Shown here one piece after another: positions 48,601-55,779 of a DNA stretch of 64,000 nucleotides. Made by a program: the position numbers and the translations under genes. The notes under the pieces were generated by a model. That model saw nothing but the letters and a program-made list of their open reading frames with translations, was not told the DNA's origin and did no database searches. Numbering within the stretch: position 1 is the first letter of the stretch; every line of letters starts with the position of its first letter. Origin of the DNA: Ensifer sp. Root278. Its GTDB lineage: Bacteria; Pseudomonadota; Alphaproteobacteria; Rhizobiales; Rhizobiaceae. The stretch covers positions 62,001 through 126,000 of the forward strand of contig NZ_LMJJ01000004.1 in NCBI RefSeq assembly GCF_001429285.1. The letters are read 5' to 3'.

Positions 48601-49458
48601 GGCCGAGCGGATACGCTCCGAATGACCAATGATCGCTTCGCGCTCGAGGCCGAGTTCCTGGACCAGCGTGCGGACGCGCAGTTCGTTTTCGCTGTAGCTG
48701 CGCTCGAGCGCGTTGACTTCGGAATGAACAAGCGTTTCGAGTTCGGTGGCGCGTGCGATGGTGCGCTCGATACCCTCGTTCATCGCCGAGACTTCGCGGC
48801 GAACGGCCTGACCGACAGTCATGACGCGATCGGCTGCGGCTGTTTCGGGCTCGGCAAGGCGCAGTGCCACTTCAGCCATGGAGCGGGCGGCGTTGCGCAG
48901 TTCCTGCGCACGGGCGATCATGATGGCGAAGGAGAAGAAAAGCATGACCGGCAGCAGGATGCCGATTGCAACGCCAATGGCGCCGGGCGTCGCAGCCAGA
49001 TCGCTCAGGGAGCGGATCTGCCAGATCTGCGGGCCATAGAGCAGGTTGGCAATGCCGAGGCCGGCGATGGCCCACATGATCGACACCAGCGCGGCAACCC
49101 GGATCGCGGCGCGATTGGAGCGCACGTCGAGTGCGCGCAGCATCGCAGCCGGCGAACGGCGGCCATCGTCGTTGGCGGCGGAAAGGGAAGGGGATTTGGG
49201 CGCAGGTTCCGGGGCGAGCGTCTTGGCCGCTTCGGCAGCACGCGCAGCGCGGGATGGCTCCGGTTGAGACTTTGCTCTTTTATTCTGATCGGGCGCGGGC
49301 GCCTGATTGCCGGGCTGAGACACATTTTCCTCCGGATCATCCAAGGAAGTCTTGTCGTTCGGGCTCGAGTTAAGCTCGTCGAAATCGATCGTCAGGGCCG
49401 CTTCCAAAGCCTGGAAGGCCTTCTCGTCGATTGACTCATTGCTCTTTTTCGTCGCCAT
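42700..49458 (-). CDS. Giant coiled-coil membrane protein, growth-pole-ring type (GPR/RgsE)
   Basis: A 2252-residue protein matching the architecture of Agrobacterium GPR and Sinorhizobium RgsE, which form a ring at the growing pole and are needed for unipolar growth. Order: a polar Pro/Ser/Ala-rich cytoplasmic N-terminus (about 1-110); two membrane helices (about 112-135 and 156-180); about 1700 residues of almost unbroken helix rich in Ala, Thr, Ser, Asp and Glu, with 22-residue and 29-residue repeats; a Pro/Gln-rich linker (QQPVAQQPVVQQPVVQQP region, at about 43260-43400); and a conserved C-terminal domain of about 110 residues (YQRGERDVFTRRLYTLKGQQ, ending AAGRFS). The ATG at 49458 (MATKKSNESIDEKAFQALEA) is the first plausible start. 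Apolipoprotein- and kinesin-like database hits are expected from the coiled coil and should not be read as function. Name by architecture and size; no alignment was run. Confidence 0.8.
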   Translation of the reverse strand: MATKKSNESIDEKAFQALEAALTIDFDELNSSPNDKTSLDDPEENVSQPGNQAPAPDQNKRAKSQPEPSRAARAAEAAKTLAPEPAPKSPSLSAANDDGRRSPAAMLRALDVRSNRAAIRVAALVSIMWAIAGLGIANLLYGPQIWQIRSLSDLAATPGAIGVAIGILLPVMLFFSFAIMIARAQELRNAARSMAEVALRLAEPETAAADRVMTVGQAVRREVSAMNEGIERTIARATELETLVHSEVNALERSYSENELRVRTLVQELGLEREAIIGHSERIRSAISGAHGKLKDDLEQASDDIASRIAISGEAFASLIDTRAAALSEKSDTALQSIGTMLSSRTDALLSGLTAAGLGLSTEFDTRFDQLSETLTKRGDDLLSQFETRASSLDASTERLNAALNDRARQLNETLIARTRDLNESLSVGQQAITGGLDHVLASLNATLDEKGASFRQSLRSSADDAIMDLDLRGGFFEEKLQTTVGQLATAFDERFHEFASAFDKRASMLDTKLMESLHRINETVSGGSEAIGGALDSSIEKIGSALSDQSLTLAATLGATQDFIEETITSRTSELGNLVGDAHSRIDSVLSEKTSGLMGALSQAQERIENGFGQRADALASALTTSEQRLTEGLDTRTAAFVDGLHAAHARIEQTLSGSTDEITSAIAASQHRLDNTLSERTLTLSTILSMGADSIDNAVSGTADRLERVLSERGEAISEALTTQTSALDGVLAERAAAITSTMSSRANEMANTLSRHAEDVADSLTFRATAVAETMTDRVGDIEQKLSESVSSIAENLGGRVSLISDTLTQTSARIAEDLSGRVGKISDTLTETSAHIADALTARTTEATASLAGKAAEIEQTLSGRAEHLRDTLSSTHEQIRATLDDRINAINLAVGQGRDQLEGMLADQSTAIATTLATSASMLEMSLEERQSALAGVIDRSGETLDTRMRSTTGHIADRLAETANQISLAADSLTNRVDMSINGINDRLDDTGLRIETSLGSLEERMRESAGNIGSIVDETGMHIETRVGVLEDRIRNTVGNVGTVVDDTGARIESNLGALENRIRGSVANVGSVVDDAAARVEGGLSALEDRIRGSVTSVGSVVGDTGTLIENSLGALQDRIRGSVNDVNALVDDTGLRLEVSLSSLEERVRDSVGSVNEVVDGAGQRIADSLGDRAGDIDRMSETAASRISGAIEAGAERIAERLGTMDRALNIGLENVNRTIEGKAAVLVSSLRGAVSEATQDLDAEASRLEGKTTDLVSNLRSAVGDVAQEFDAETVRIEDKASGLVTTLRGAVGNVAKEFDAEAVRIEDQAAGLVTTLRGAVGNVAQAFDAETVRIEDQAAGLVTTLRGVVGDVAQELGAEAIRIEDKAAGLATTLRGAVSDVAREIDAEAARSAELLSRAGDDFASALAARQAEFANTIDQTAAATAARHADLANTIEQKAAASAARHADLARSIADAADTATARLAATHSQIASHADNIHQGLANTEKALEARGEAIRNTLDDRTRELNSMLAGRSLELSRLIDEQARPVIDQYAATGREAAERIAAVTQESADRLRAENAALVNAIAERTGETLNAISHRAEETAKAMKMVENRLQSTAMGLIDQLANNNAAIATVIDQASNNLGEMDQRLESTIARVSESTRQASDMLSTSTRLIEGKVDKLSDISASTLSKIGGIVGRFEDHSKVLGQASDLLGAAQSNLVSTLEERQDALRTLSVGLVQRSEEIERTMRALEGFVDGAFQRAEERSGLVAGNLRSGIQQSFSDVGRLLTSAEQRAAEAAEAMRNTLAQAGDEAGASVEQVFSRAEERSRQIADTLRSGVETSFADVNKTLSSVEGRALGASEALRQAIAKVGEDAGASIEGAFANAEERSKEVASRLRGSVAASVSDIERMLAESGKKSDGVAGQLRDAVRVAIDEAIGRFSGATDEIRRSAGEIRKELDMTREELKRGAFDLPEEAKENAAVMRRAVGEQIKALQELSDIIGKSSTQLEVAQPLRQQPAAAPVARPVQQQPAPQPVIQPQPVAQQPVAQQPVVQQPVVQQPAEQTRRQEPAPALRGSLGIEQPAVRQPAPSQAVTSEVAEGGGWMRDLLRAASREEAPSPAPQRPAEAQPAARTGDSRNPRHVVESLNSLSVDIARAIDHDASVELWRRYQRGERDVFTRRLYTLKGQQTFDEIKRKYDREPEFRTAVDRYIADFEKLLADVARNDPDKRITQTYLTSDTGKVYTMLAHAAGRFS
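45247..45768 (-). repeat. Tandem 87-bp repeat array B inside the giant gene (6 units)
   Basis: Six exact-length units of 29 residues without gaps. Examples are EDQAAGLVTTLRGAVGNVAQ followed by AFDAETVRI, and the EDK- and EGK-starting variants. Units 3 to 5 are close at the DNA level (for example GGTGACGAGGCCGGC recurs), pointing to recent expansion or gene conversion. Confidence 0.85.
45955..46476 (-). repeat. Tandem 87-bp repeat array A inside the giant gene (6 units)
   Basis: Six units of 29 residues, each like DDTGARIESNLGALENRIRG followed by SVANVGSVV. The unit sequence differs from array B although the period is the same. Total 522 bases, an exact multiple of 87. Confidence 0.85.
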
Positions 49459-49996
49459 AGGGATACGCCTCATTACCTTTTGCCAGCGACAAAGCTGCCA
49501 GCGATCGCGCACAACGGGCGGGCCGGCTCCTTCCTCGCGGGCTGTGACGGCAAGATACGCGCATCGGATCTACGCAATACCCTACTGATCACACACTGCA
49601 TTGCCTCGACGGATAGTCACATTTGTGGCCGAAAGGGACCACGAGTTGAGCTTATCCACCGGAACGGTTGCCATTTTCGTACGCAGGCAAGTTCCTAAGC
49701 GTATCGTAGTGACACATTAGCTGGGTTCTTACAATTATGAGCGCTCGGGCTTGATTAAAATCCTAATGAAATCTTAATGCGATAGCGGTGCCAAAGCCAG
49801 AAAATACAAGGAAATCAGACGGTTTAACAGCCGTTAACCATTTCCCCAGATTCCTGCCCATATTGCGCCCCGATTTAAGCTGATAGCAGCCCGCACCCGC
49901 AAAGGATGTGTATCTGAGTTTGCGCGTGTAGGTGTGGGCAATATGGCGACACCGAAAACAAGACCAACATGCAATAAACAATAGGGAATTTGGCTC
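49459..49996. other. 538-base region between the giant gene and the Hpt gene
   Basis: No gene is supported. It is the shared upstream region of two divergent genes. It becomes AT-rich from about 49700 to 49800 and contains TTAACCAT at 49834-49841, a CtrA-type half-site, with another TTAA six bases before it. No hairpin with a T-run is seen. Confidence 0.5.
49834..49841 (+). promoter_or_regulatory. Possible CtrA half-site before the Hpt gene
   Basis: TTAACCAT matches the CtrA half-site reported for Sinorhizobium. An upstream TTAA (49824-49827) is spaced six bases away instead of the consensus seven. It lies 155 bases before the Hpt start. An eight-base match is weak evidence alone. Confidence 0.3.
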
Positions 49997-50365
49997 ATGG
50001 CGGCCCTCAGGATTGCCTTCGAAGCTCCGGACACCCCGGGAAACTCTGCAGCGACCGGCAAGAAGCCGATCGACTTCGCCCACCTTGCGGCACAGACGAT
50101 GGGTGACAAGGCACTTGAAATAGAAGTGCTGCAACTCTTCGCGCGCCAGGCGCGCCAGGTCATGAAAGAGATCGTCGAGGGAGAGAGCACGCTTCGCGCT
50201 CAGGCTGCCCATCGGCTGAAGGGCGCTGCACTTGCAGTCGGCGCCGTCGATGTTGCCAGCATTGCCGGCGCGATCGAGCAGGACCCGGCAGACGCCTCGC
50301 TCTCCGACACGCTTTCGGCCGCTGTGCTGGAGGCCGAGCTCTTCATATTGAAGCTCAGCCGCTAA
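49997..50365 (+). CDS. Histidine phosphotransfer (Hpt) domain protein
   Basis: A 122-residue stand-alone Hpt protein, which passes phosphoryl groups between response regulators and kinases. The helical bundle begins at about residue 24, and the phospho-accepting His is in AAHRLKGAALAVGA (about residue 73), the standard H-x-L-K-G motif. The ATG has AGGGAATT upstream. No kinase or receiver gene is adjacent, so its partners act in trans. It differs from ChpT, which is longer and has a degenerate ATPase domain. Confidence 0.85.
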   Translation: MAALRIAFEAPDTPGNSAATGKKPIDFAHLAAQTMGDKALEIEVLQLFARQARQVMKEIVEGESTLRAQAAHRLKGAALAVGAVDVASIAGAIEQDPADASLSDTLSAAVLEAELFILKLSR

Positions 50366-50539
50366 ATCGCGGCCCGACGTCGCCGGAGACGGCCAACGCT
50401 CTCCCGGCGTCCCACATTTCAAGATAGCGGCCTCGCGCCTGCTGCGCGCGAGGCACCCGGCGATTGCCGTTGTTGACTGGCCGGCGGATTTGTTGGAAGA
50501 ACTTCCACTGAATTTGCGCCCGAGCGGCGTGCGTTCTGA

Positions 50540-50908
<369 letters not shown>

Positions 50909-51000
50909 AGCGCGCCGCGATCTTTTTTGTTTCGCTCCTCGCGCTTTCTCATGTCGTTGGCGCAAAACCGCTGCGCAGTTTTGCGCGACATGTCTTAGCC
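50909..51000. repeat. Intergenic palindromic repeat, type 3 (second copy)
   Basis: Nested dyad: CATGTCG (50950-50956)/CGACATG (50986-50992) around GCGCAAAAC (50960-50968)/GTTTTGCGC (50978-50986), preceded by AAAGCGCGCCGCGATC. It shares 17 identical bases with the element at 15142-15243, in the opposite orientation. Confidence 0.7.
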
Positions 51001-51046
51001 CTCCGCGCCGTACTGCGGCGCCTTGCCAATTTGTAGCTGACGCACA

Positions 51047-51205
51047 AAAAAAGCGCCTCGCCAGTCGTTGGACAAGCGAGGCGAGGAGGGCGCATCGCTG
51101 ACAGATGAGGGAGGGGACATCTGCAGCACCAAGACACGCCAGGAGAACCCACGTTGGCCTCGCTGTTCAGTTTCTTCTTTTTAATATTGAACAACGCCGC
51201 CTAAA
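51047..51205 (-). ncRNA. Candidate trans-acting small RNA with anti-Shine-Dalgarno loop
   Basis: Reading the minus strand: a hairpin made by GTTGTTCA and TGAACAGC, then a bulged stem GCTGCAGATG/CATCTGTCAGC (51099-51129) displaying a UCCCCUCCCU loop, a CCUCCUCGCC stretch, and finally an intrinsic terminator (GCCTCGC 51057-51063 with GCGAGGC 51078-51084, followed on the minus strand by GCTTTTTTTGTG). The pyrimidine loops complement ribosome binding sites. The plan resembles the alpha-r14/NfeR1-type riboregulators of rhizobia. The 5' end is not defined; no clean promoter was identified. It could instead be the 3' end of the DUF922 transcript. Confidence 0.55.
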
Positions 51206-51440
51206 CTAAAGTAACGGCAACATTTAAGCTCTTCGCAAAACTACTGCGCCGCGCTTAACCCGCTCATTCGGCGGAGGCTAGTCTTTATCCCGGCCCCTCG
51301 CTCCATGGTTTCAATATAGATGAGTCGGCGGCAGCCAGCCATCGTTATATTTCACCAATAAAATACTGTGGGTATTGCCGCTGAAATCGCGGCGAGCCCG
51401 ACTATAGTCAGGCTCTTCTTCAGGGTATGGGCGCCGCTAC

Positions 51441-52070
51441 CTATTGTTGCACTTTCTTCAGCGCTTCGAGCCGGTATTGCAAAAGCCGGATCATGCGCTT
51501 GTCGAAATTGGCGGCTTCGGTGCGATCAAAGCGCGCCTGATCCTTGTCGTGCGCTTCGATTGCCGTGATGCTGACCCGCGCGACGCTTGCCTGCATGCGT
51601 TCGCAATCCGCTTCCGGCTTCAGGGCGAGGAACATCTTTTCCATGCGGCGGGCGTGGTTGCGGGCAATTTCGGCGTGCCGCTCCTCATGGCGCTTGATGT
51701 CGCTCGAGAGTGTGTCCCAGACCAGAGCCAGGTCACGACCGGCCTGACGGCGGTATTTCCAGCGCGGCAGAATGATGCGGGTGCTGAGCGTTACGCGCGC
51801 CGAGCCGACCGCGCAGCGGCCGCCACGGTTGACGTAGGTGATGGAGCCGCCGAACTTTATCCGGGTGGCGCCCGGGTGGCGCGCGCCGGTGGATTTCATC
51901 ATCGGGCCGCCGGCAGAAAGCGCCTTGTCGAGTTCCTCCGCAGTCCGTCCACCGATCGTGAAATAGGAAAAGCTCTTGTTGATCACGGTTTCGCCCGACG
52001 CAGCGCTCAAGGGGGCGGCGACCAGGAGAGCGAGGAGGGCGGCTTTGAACGGGACGAGTACTCGGGACAT
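51441..52070 (-). CDS. DUF922 family protein, putative zinc-dependent protease
   Basis: A 209-residue exported protein of the DUF922 family. The signal peptide is FKAALLALLVAAPLSAASG. The mature domain contains YFTIGGRTAEELDKALSAGG and IKRHEERHAEIARNHARRME, whose HEERH is the HExxH-like zinc motif that led to its assignment as a putative protease. Activity is unproven for the family. The start at 52070 gives a clean signal peptide. It is divergent from folP with a 107-base gap. Confidence 0.8.
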   Translation of the reverse strand: MSRVLVPFKAALLALLVAAPLSAASGETVINKSFSYFTIGGRTAEELDKALSAGGPMMKSTGARHPGATRIKFGGSITYVNRGGRCAVGSARVTLSTRIILPRWKYRRQAGRDLALVWDTLSSDIKRHEERHAEIARNHARRMEKMFLALKPEADCERMQASVARVSITAIEAHDKDQARFDRTEAANFDKRMIRLLQYRLEALKKVQQ

Positions 52071-52177
52071 CAATGCGTGGTTCTCTTCAGTTGAACTTCG
52101 ATCAAGCTTGGGGCATAGCCACGACCGGCGCAACAGCAAATCGAGGGCTCTCGGCCGAATGCGGATCGTGAGGGAAA

Positions 52178-53029
52178 ATGACTTACAATCCATTTCAGAA
52201 AATTAGCTGGAAGCTGGCGCATGGGCGCAGCCTGGAACTCGGGCCGCGTGGCGTTTTGATGGCGATCGTCAATGTTACCCCGGATTCTTTTTCCGATGGC
52301 GGACGTTTCATCGATGCTGTTGCAGCGGCAGCGCAGGGCGTGCGGTGCCTTGAGGAGGGCGCATTGATCCTCGATATCGGCGGTGAATCGACCCGGCCGG
52401 ATGCGGCGACAGTGAGCGCCGAGGAGGAGCAGGCGCGCATCCTGCCGGTGATCTCCGCGCTCAGCCGCGACACCGATGCGTTGATCTCGGTCGATACCTA
52501 CAGGGCCTCGACGGCTCGGCTGGCGGTCGAGGCAGGCGCGCACATCGTCAATGACGTGCACGGCCTGCAGCGCGAGCCGGATATCGCGACCGTTGCCGCG
52601 GATACCGGAGCAGGGCTCTGCATCATGCATACGGGCCGCGACCGGCAAAAGCTCGCCGACGTGATCGACGATCAGTTCCATTTCCTCGAACGGTCCCTCG
52701 AAATTGCCGAAGCCGCTGGTGTCACGAGCGACCATATCGTCTTGGATCCGGGCTTCGGCTTTGCCAAGGATACGGATGAAAACCTCGAACTCATGGCGCG
52801 ATTTGCCGAGTTGCACCGTTTCGAGCTTCCGTTCCTGGTCGGAACGTCCCGGAAGCGTTTCGTTGGGGCGGTGAGCGGCCGCGAGGCGGGCGACAGGGAT
52901 GTGGCGACGGCGGCGACCACCGCGCTGCTGCGTGCTGCCGGCGCCTCGATTTTCCGCGTACACGATGTCGCAAACAGCAGGGATGCGCTGGCCATGGCCG
53001 ATGCTATGCTCAAGGCCAGGGCGGAATGA
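52178..53029 (+). CDS. folP: Dihydropteroate synthase
   Basis: Joins p-aminobenzoate to dihydropterin pyrophosphate in folate synthesis; the sulfonamide target. The 283-residue protein has both signatures, MAIVNVTPDSFSDGG and EEGALILDIGGESTRPDAAT, plus VSVDTYRAST-like (ISVDTYRASTARLAV), DPGFGFAKDTDENLEL and VGTSRKRFVG. It is first in folP-folB-folK. The length is normal. Confidence 0.95.
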   Translation: MTYNPFQKISWKLAHGRSLELGPRGVLMAIVNVTPDSFSDGGRFIDAVAAAAQGVRCLEEGALILDIGGESTRPDAATVSAEEEQARILPVISALSRDTDALISVDTYRASTARLAVEAGAHIVNDVHGLQREPDIATVAADTGAGLCIMHTGRDRQKLADVIDDQFHFLERSLEIAEAAGVTSDHIVLDPGFGFAKDTDENLELMARFAELHRFELPFLVGTSRKRFVGAVSGREAGDRDVATAATTALLRAAGASIFRVHDVANSRDALAMADAMLKARAE

Positions 53030-53154
53030 GGAAAAGCGCGTGCGGCTCTTTTCCCGCATCCGACTGCAACTGACCAGAATCGATCACGTGATGAATTAGG
53101 TCGGCCTGACCCAATATCAGCGTGATCCCAGAAAAGCCGACGGGACGGAGAAGC

Positions 53155-53523
53155 ATGAGCCCGACTTACACAATCACTCTCAAGAACTGTGCCTTCTTCG
53201 CGCGCCATGGCGTCTTCGACGAAGAAGAGCTCCTCGGGCAGCGCTTTTTTGTGGATGCCGAGCTCGAAGTCGAGCAGGGAACGGCGCTCGTCGATGATTC
53301 GATCGAAGACACCGTCCACTACGGTATTGCCTTTCAGGAGATCGAGCGCATCGTCACGGGGCGCCGCCGCTATCTGATCGAGGCGCTGGCGCTGGAAGTC
53401 GCCAAGACTCTCTGCGTGCGGTTTCCGCAGATCAAGCGCGCCAAGGTCTCGATCCGCAAGCCGAACGCGCCCGTGCCCGGCGTGCTCGACTATGTCGAAG
53501 TGACGGTCGAGCATGTCGTCTGA
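53155..53523 (+). CDS. folB: Dihydroneopterin aldolase
   Basis: Cleaves dihydroneopterin to hydroxymethyl-dihydropterin. The 122-residue protein has the normal length, with ITLKNCAFFARHGVFDEEEL (family start), QRFFVDAELEVEQ, VHYGIAFQEIERIVTG, YLIEALALEVAKTL and SIRKPNAPVPGVLDYVEV. The ATG at 53155 follows ACGGAGAAGC. It overlaps folK by 11 bases, so translation is coupled. Confidence 0.94.
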   Translation: MSPTYTITLKNCAFFARHGVFDEEELLGQRFFVDAELEVEQGTALVDDSIEDTVHYGIAFQEIERIVTGRRRYLIEALALEVAKTLCVRFPQIKRAKVSIRKPNAPVPGVLDYVEVTVEHVV

Positions 53524-54037
53524 GGCGGGCTGGCGGGTCGCTACACTCGGCCTCGGCGGCAACCTCGGCGATCCGCGCAGGGCCATGGCCGAGGCGCTGC
53601 GGGCTCTCGATGCGCGCGACGACTGCGTCGTCGAGGCCGTGTCGCGGCTTTATCGCACACCGCCGTGGGGAAAGACCGATCAGGCCTGGTTCTTCAACGC
53701 CTGCGCTCAGGTCAGGACGACTTTGAAGCCCGAGGCTTTGCTCGATACGTGTCTCGACATCGAACGTTCGATGAAGCGGGTGCGTGACGAGCGCTGGGGA
53801 CCGCGCACGCTGGATATCGACGTTCTGACCTATGAAGCGGTGGCCCAGGCTGAAACACGGCTGGAACTGCCGCACCCGAGAATGACGGACCGGGGTTTCG
53901 TGCTGATGCCGCTTGCCGACATCGCCGCCGACTTGCCGGTGCGCGGACGCACGGTCGGCGACTGGTTGGGTGGGGCGGACGTGGCAGGCATCGAGGTTGC
54001 CGATGGCGATATGACCTGGTGGCGCGCAGACACCTGA
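53513..54037 (+). CDS. folK: 2-amino-4-hydroxy-6-hydroxymethyldihydropteridine pyrophosphokinase
   Basis: Pyrophosphorylates hydroxymethyl-dihydropterin, the substrate of FolP. The 174-residue protein shows LGLGGNLGDPRRAMAEALRA, TPPWGKTDQAWFFNACAQV and the family signature RWGPRTLDIDVLTYE, then LPHPRMTDRGFVLMPLADI. Its start lies inside folB. A strong terminator 39 bases downstream ends the folate operon. Confidence 0.95.
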   Translation: MSSEAGWRVATLGLGGNLGDPRRAMAEALRALDARDDCVVEAVSRLYRTPPWGKTDQAWFFNACAQVRTTLKPEALLDTCLDIERSMKRVRDERWGPRTLDIDVLTYEAVAQAETRLELPHPRMTDRGFVLMPLADIAADLPVRGRTVGDWLGGADVAGIEVADGDMTWWRADT

Positions 54038-54075
54038 CCGATCCCATCAAGTCGACGAGACCTTTTTAAAACGAT

Positions 54076-54112
54076 AAAGCCCCGGCAAATACTGCCGGGG
54101 CTTTATTGTTTG
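54076..54112. terminator. Bidirectional terminator after folK
   Basis: AAAGCCCCGGCA (54076-54087) pairs with TGCCGGGGCTTT (54093-54104), followed by ATTGTTTG on the plus strand and TTTATCGTTTT on the minus strand. It separates folK from the convergent gene ending at 54127. Confidence 0.9.
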
Positions 54113-54126
54113 ACTGTGCTTTGGAG

Positions 54127-54678
54127 TTACTTGATCGAGCCGACGGCAATCGCATCGAGCTGGCGGTTGAGGCTGACGCCGATGACCGGCACCATCGTCT
54201 CCTCGACCTTGACCGAAATGGTGATGTTCATTGTCTGATCGTCCTGAAGGCGGGCGATCATGGCGCCGTTCAGCTTCTTGCGGTTGATGCCGACGACGAC
54301 CTTGTCCTTGGCGACATTGCCGGAAACGACATCGAGACCCTTGCCTTCGGCGCCGTCGAGGAACTTGCCGCTGTAGCTGTTGCCCTTGCGGGTGATCACC
54401 GCCGACATAGGCTGCTTGAACACGCCGACGCGGCAGAAGCCGTCGAGCTTAATGCCCGTGTCGTCACCGGCAACCGGTTCGCCGGAGAGATCGCAGGTGA
54501 ACTTGGTGCCCTTGTATTTGCCGGCGACGATCTCGCCCGGGCCTTTCCACTGGCCGGCAACCTTCTCGAAGAAGGCCTTGTCCTTGGCGCCGGAAAGGGC
54601 TGGCGTCGCAACGCCGACGGTAGCCGCAAGCGCGATGGCGGCTGTGCCGCGAGCGATCAAAGAGGGGCGCGAGAACAT
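54127..54678 (-). CDS. Exported protein of unknown function
   Basis: A 183-residue protein with a signal peptide (LIARGTAAIALAATVGVATP, cleavage near ALSGA) and a mature beta-rich domain: FFEKVAGQWKGPGEIVAGKY, FTCDLSGEPVAGDDTGIKLD, GFCRVGVFKQPMSAVITRKG. Two Cys in the mature part could pair. The sequence looks like a lipocalin-like or DUF-type periplasmic barrel, but I do not recognise the family. The ATG at 54678 has AAGGATCG upstream; one seven codons earlier lacks a site. Confidence 0.7.
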   Translation of the reverse strand: MFSRPSLIARGTAAIALAATVGVATPALSGAKDKAFFEKVAGQWKGPGEIVAGKYKGTKFTCDLSGEPVAGDDTGIKLDGFCRVGVFKQPMSAVITRKGNSYSGKFLDGAEGKGLDVVSGNVAKDKVVVGINRKKLNGAMIARLQDDQTMNITISVKVEETMVPVIGVSLNRQLDAIAVGSIK

Positions 54679-54915
54679 AAACGATCCTTGATGGGTCAAC
54701 GTCCGAAACTGGAAGCCACATTTGCGCGAAAATGGTTAACGGACGGTTTCCGGGCACCTGATGTTGCGGCTTCTTTGTGGCCGTTGGAGCGATTGCTCAC
54801 AGGGTTTGCGGCGTGTCGGATTGACCGGACGGAAGTGCTCTCGCGGGCGCAGCGGACGCGCGTGAAACTTGTCCCGACCGCCCTACGTATAGTCATGGGA
54901 AACGGGAGATTTCCC

Positions 54916-55779
54916 ATGAACACGACGGAATATGATCCCCAGACGATCACGACACGCGCGCAGGCAAGACTGACGATCCGGCGGCACCGACTTGTCACGC
55001 GTCTTACCCATTGGGCGTGGGCGGTGGCCCTGTTCTTGCTGCTGCTCAGCGGCCTGCAAATCTTCAACGCGCATCCGGCGCTCTATATTGGCCAGCAATC
55101 CGGCTTCGCTTTCGACAACGGCGTCTTTTCAATCCAGCCGAGTCGCGACCGGAATGGCGAGGTCCGGGGTATAACGACCGTGTTGGGGCGAAACTTCGAT
55201 ACCACCGGCGTCCTCGGCGTCAGCGGGGCCAAGCAGGTACGCGCCTACAGGGCCTTTCCCGCCTGGCTGACTGTGCCATCTTACCAGGACCTTGCTACGG
55301 GACGGGTCGTGCATTTCTTCTTCGCCTGGGTCTTTGCGACGGTCTACGCCATCTGGTTCATGGCAAGCGTGATCAATGGGCACCTGAGGCGCGATATCCT
55401 TCCCGGCTGGGGCGATATCCGCGCGTTGCCGCACACCTTGACCGAGCACATTCGCTTTCACTTCGACCACGATGGGCGCTACAACAGCTTGCAGAAACTC
55501 TCCTACGCGCTTGTTCTCCTGTTGTTTTTCCCGCTGATGATCCTGACGGGCCTGACGATGTCACCTGGCATGAACGCTGCCTGGCCGTGGCTGCTCGACC
55601 TCTTCGGCGGGAGGCAGACGGCCCGCACGATCCACTTCGTCGTTATGCTCCTTCTCGTCGGGTTCTTCGTCGTGCACCTGTTCATGGTGTTTGCCGCCGG
55701 GCCGATCAACGAGATGCGGTCGATGATTACCGGCCGCTACCGTCTCGACGATCGACACAAGGGAGGGAATGCGAGATGA
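54916..55779 (+). CDS. Cytochrome b561-type membrane subunit
   Basis: A 287-residue di-haem membrane protein of the cytochrome b561/Ni-hydrogenase-type b family. Helices and candidate haem His: HRLVTRLTHWAWAVALFLLL, VVHFFFAWVFATVYAIWFMA, LQKLSYALVLLLFFPLMILT and TIHFVVMLLLVGFFVVHLFM. A 60-residue periplasmic loop follows helix 1. The ATG at 54916 follows GGGAGATTTCCC. It overlaps the next gene by four bases (ATGA), so it is the electron partner of the molybdopterin enzyme. Confidence 0.85.
   Translation: MNTTEYDPQTITTRAQARLTIRRHRLVTRLTHWAWAVALFLLLLSGLQIFNAHPALYIGQQSGFAFDNGVFSIQPSRDRNGEVRGITTVLGRNFDTTGVLGVSGAKQVRAYRAFPAWLTVPSYQDLATGRVVHFFFAWVFATVYAIWFMASVINGHLRRDILPGWGDIRALPHTLTEHIRFHFDHDGRYNSLQKLSYALVLLLFFPLMILTGLTMSPGMNAAWPWLLDLFGGRQTARTIHFVVMLLLVGFFVVHLFMVFAAGPINEMRSMITGRYRLDDRHKGGNAR

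Larger units (their letters stand above)
50909..51440. other. 532-base region with a dispersed palindrome and a candidate small RNA
   Basis: No protein gene is supported. From left to right it holds a repeat element (50909-51000), a minus-strand small-RNA candidate (about 51047-51205), and about 230 bases with no feature I can name. Confidence 0.5.
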
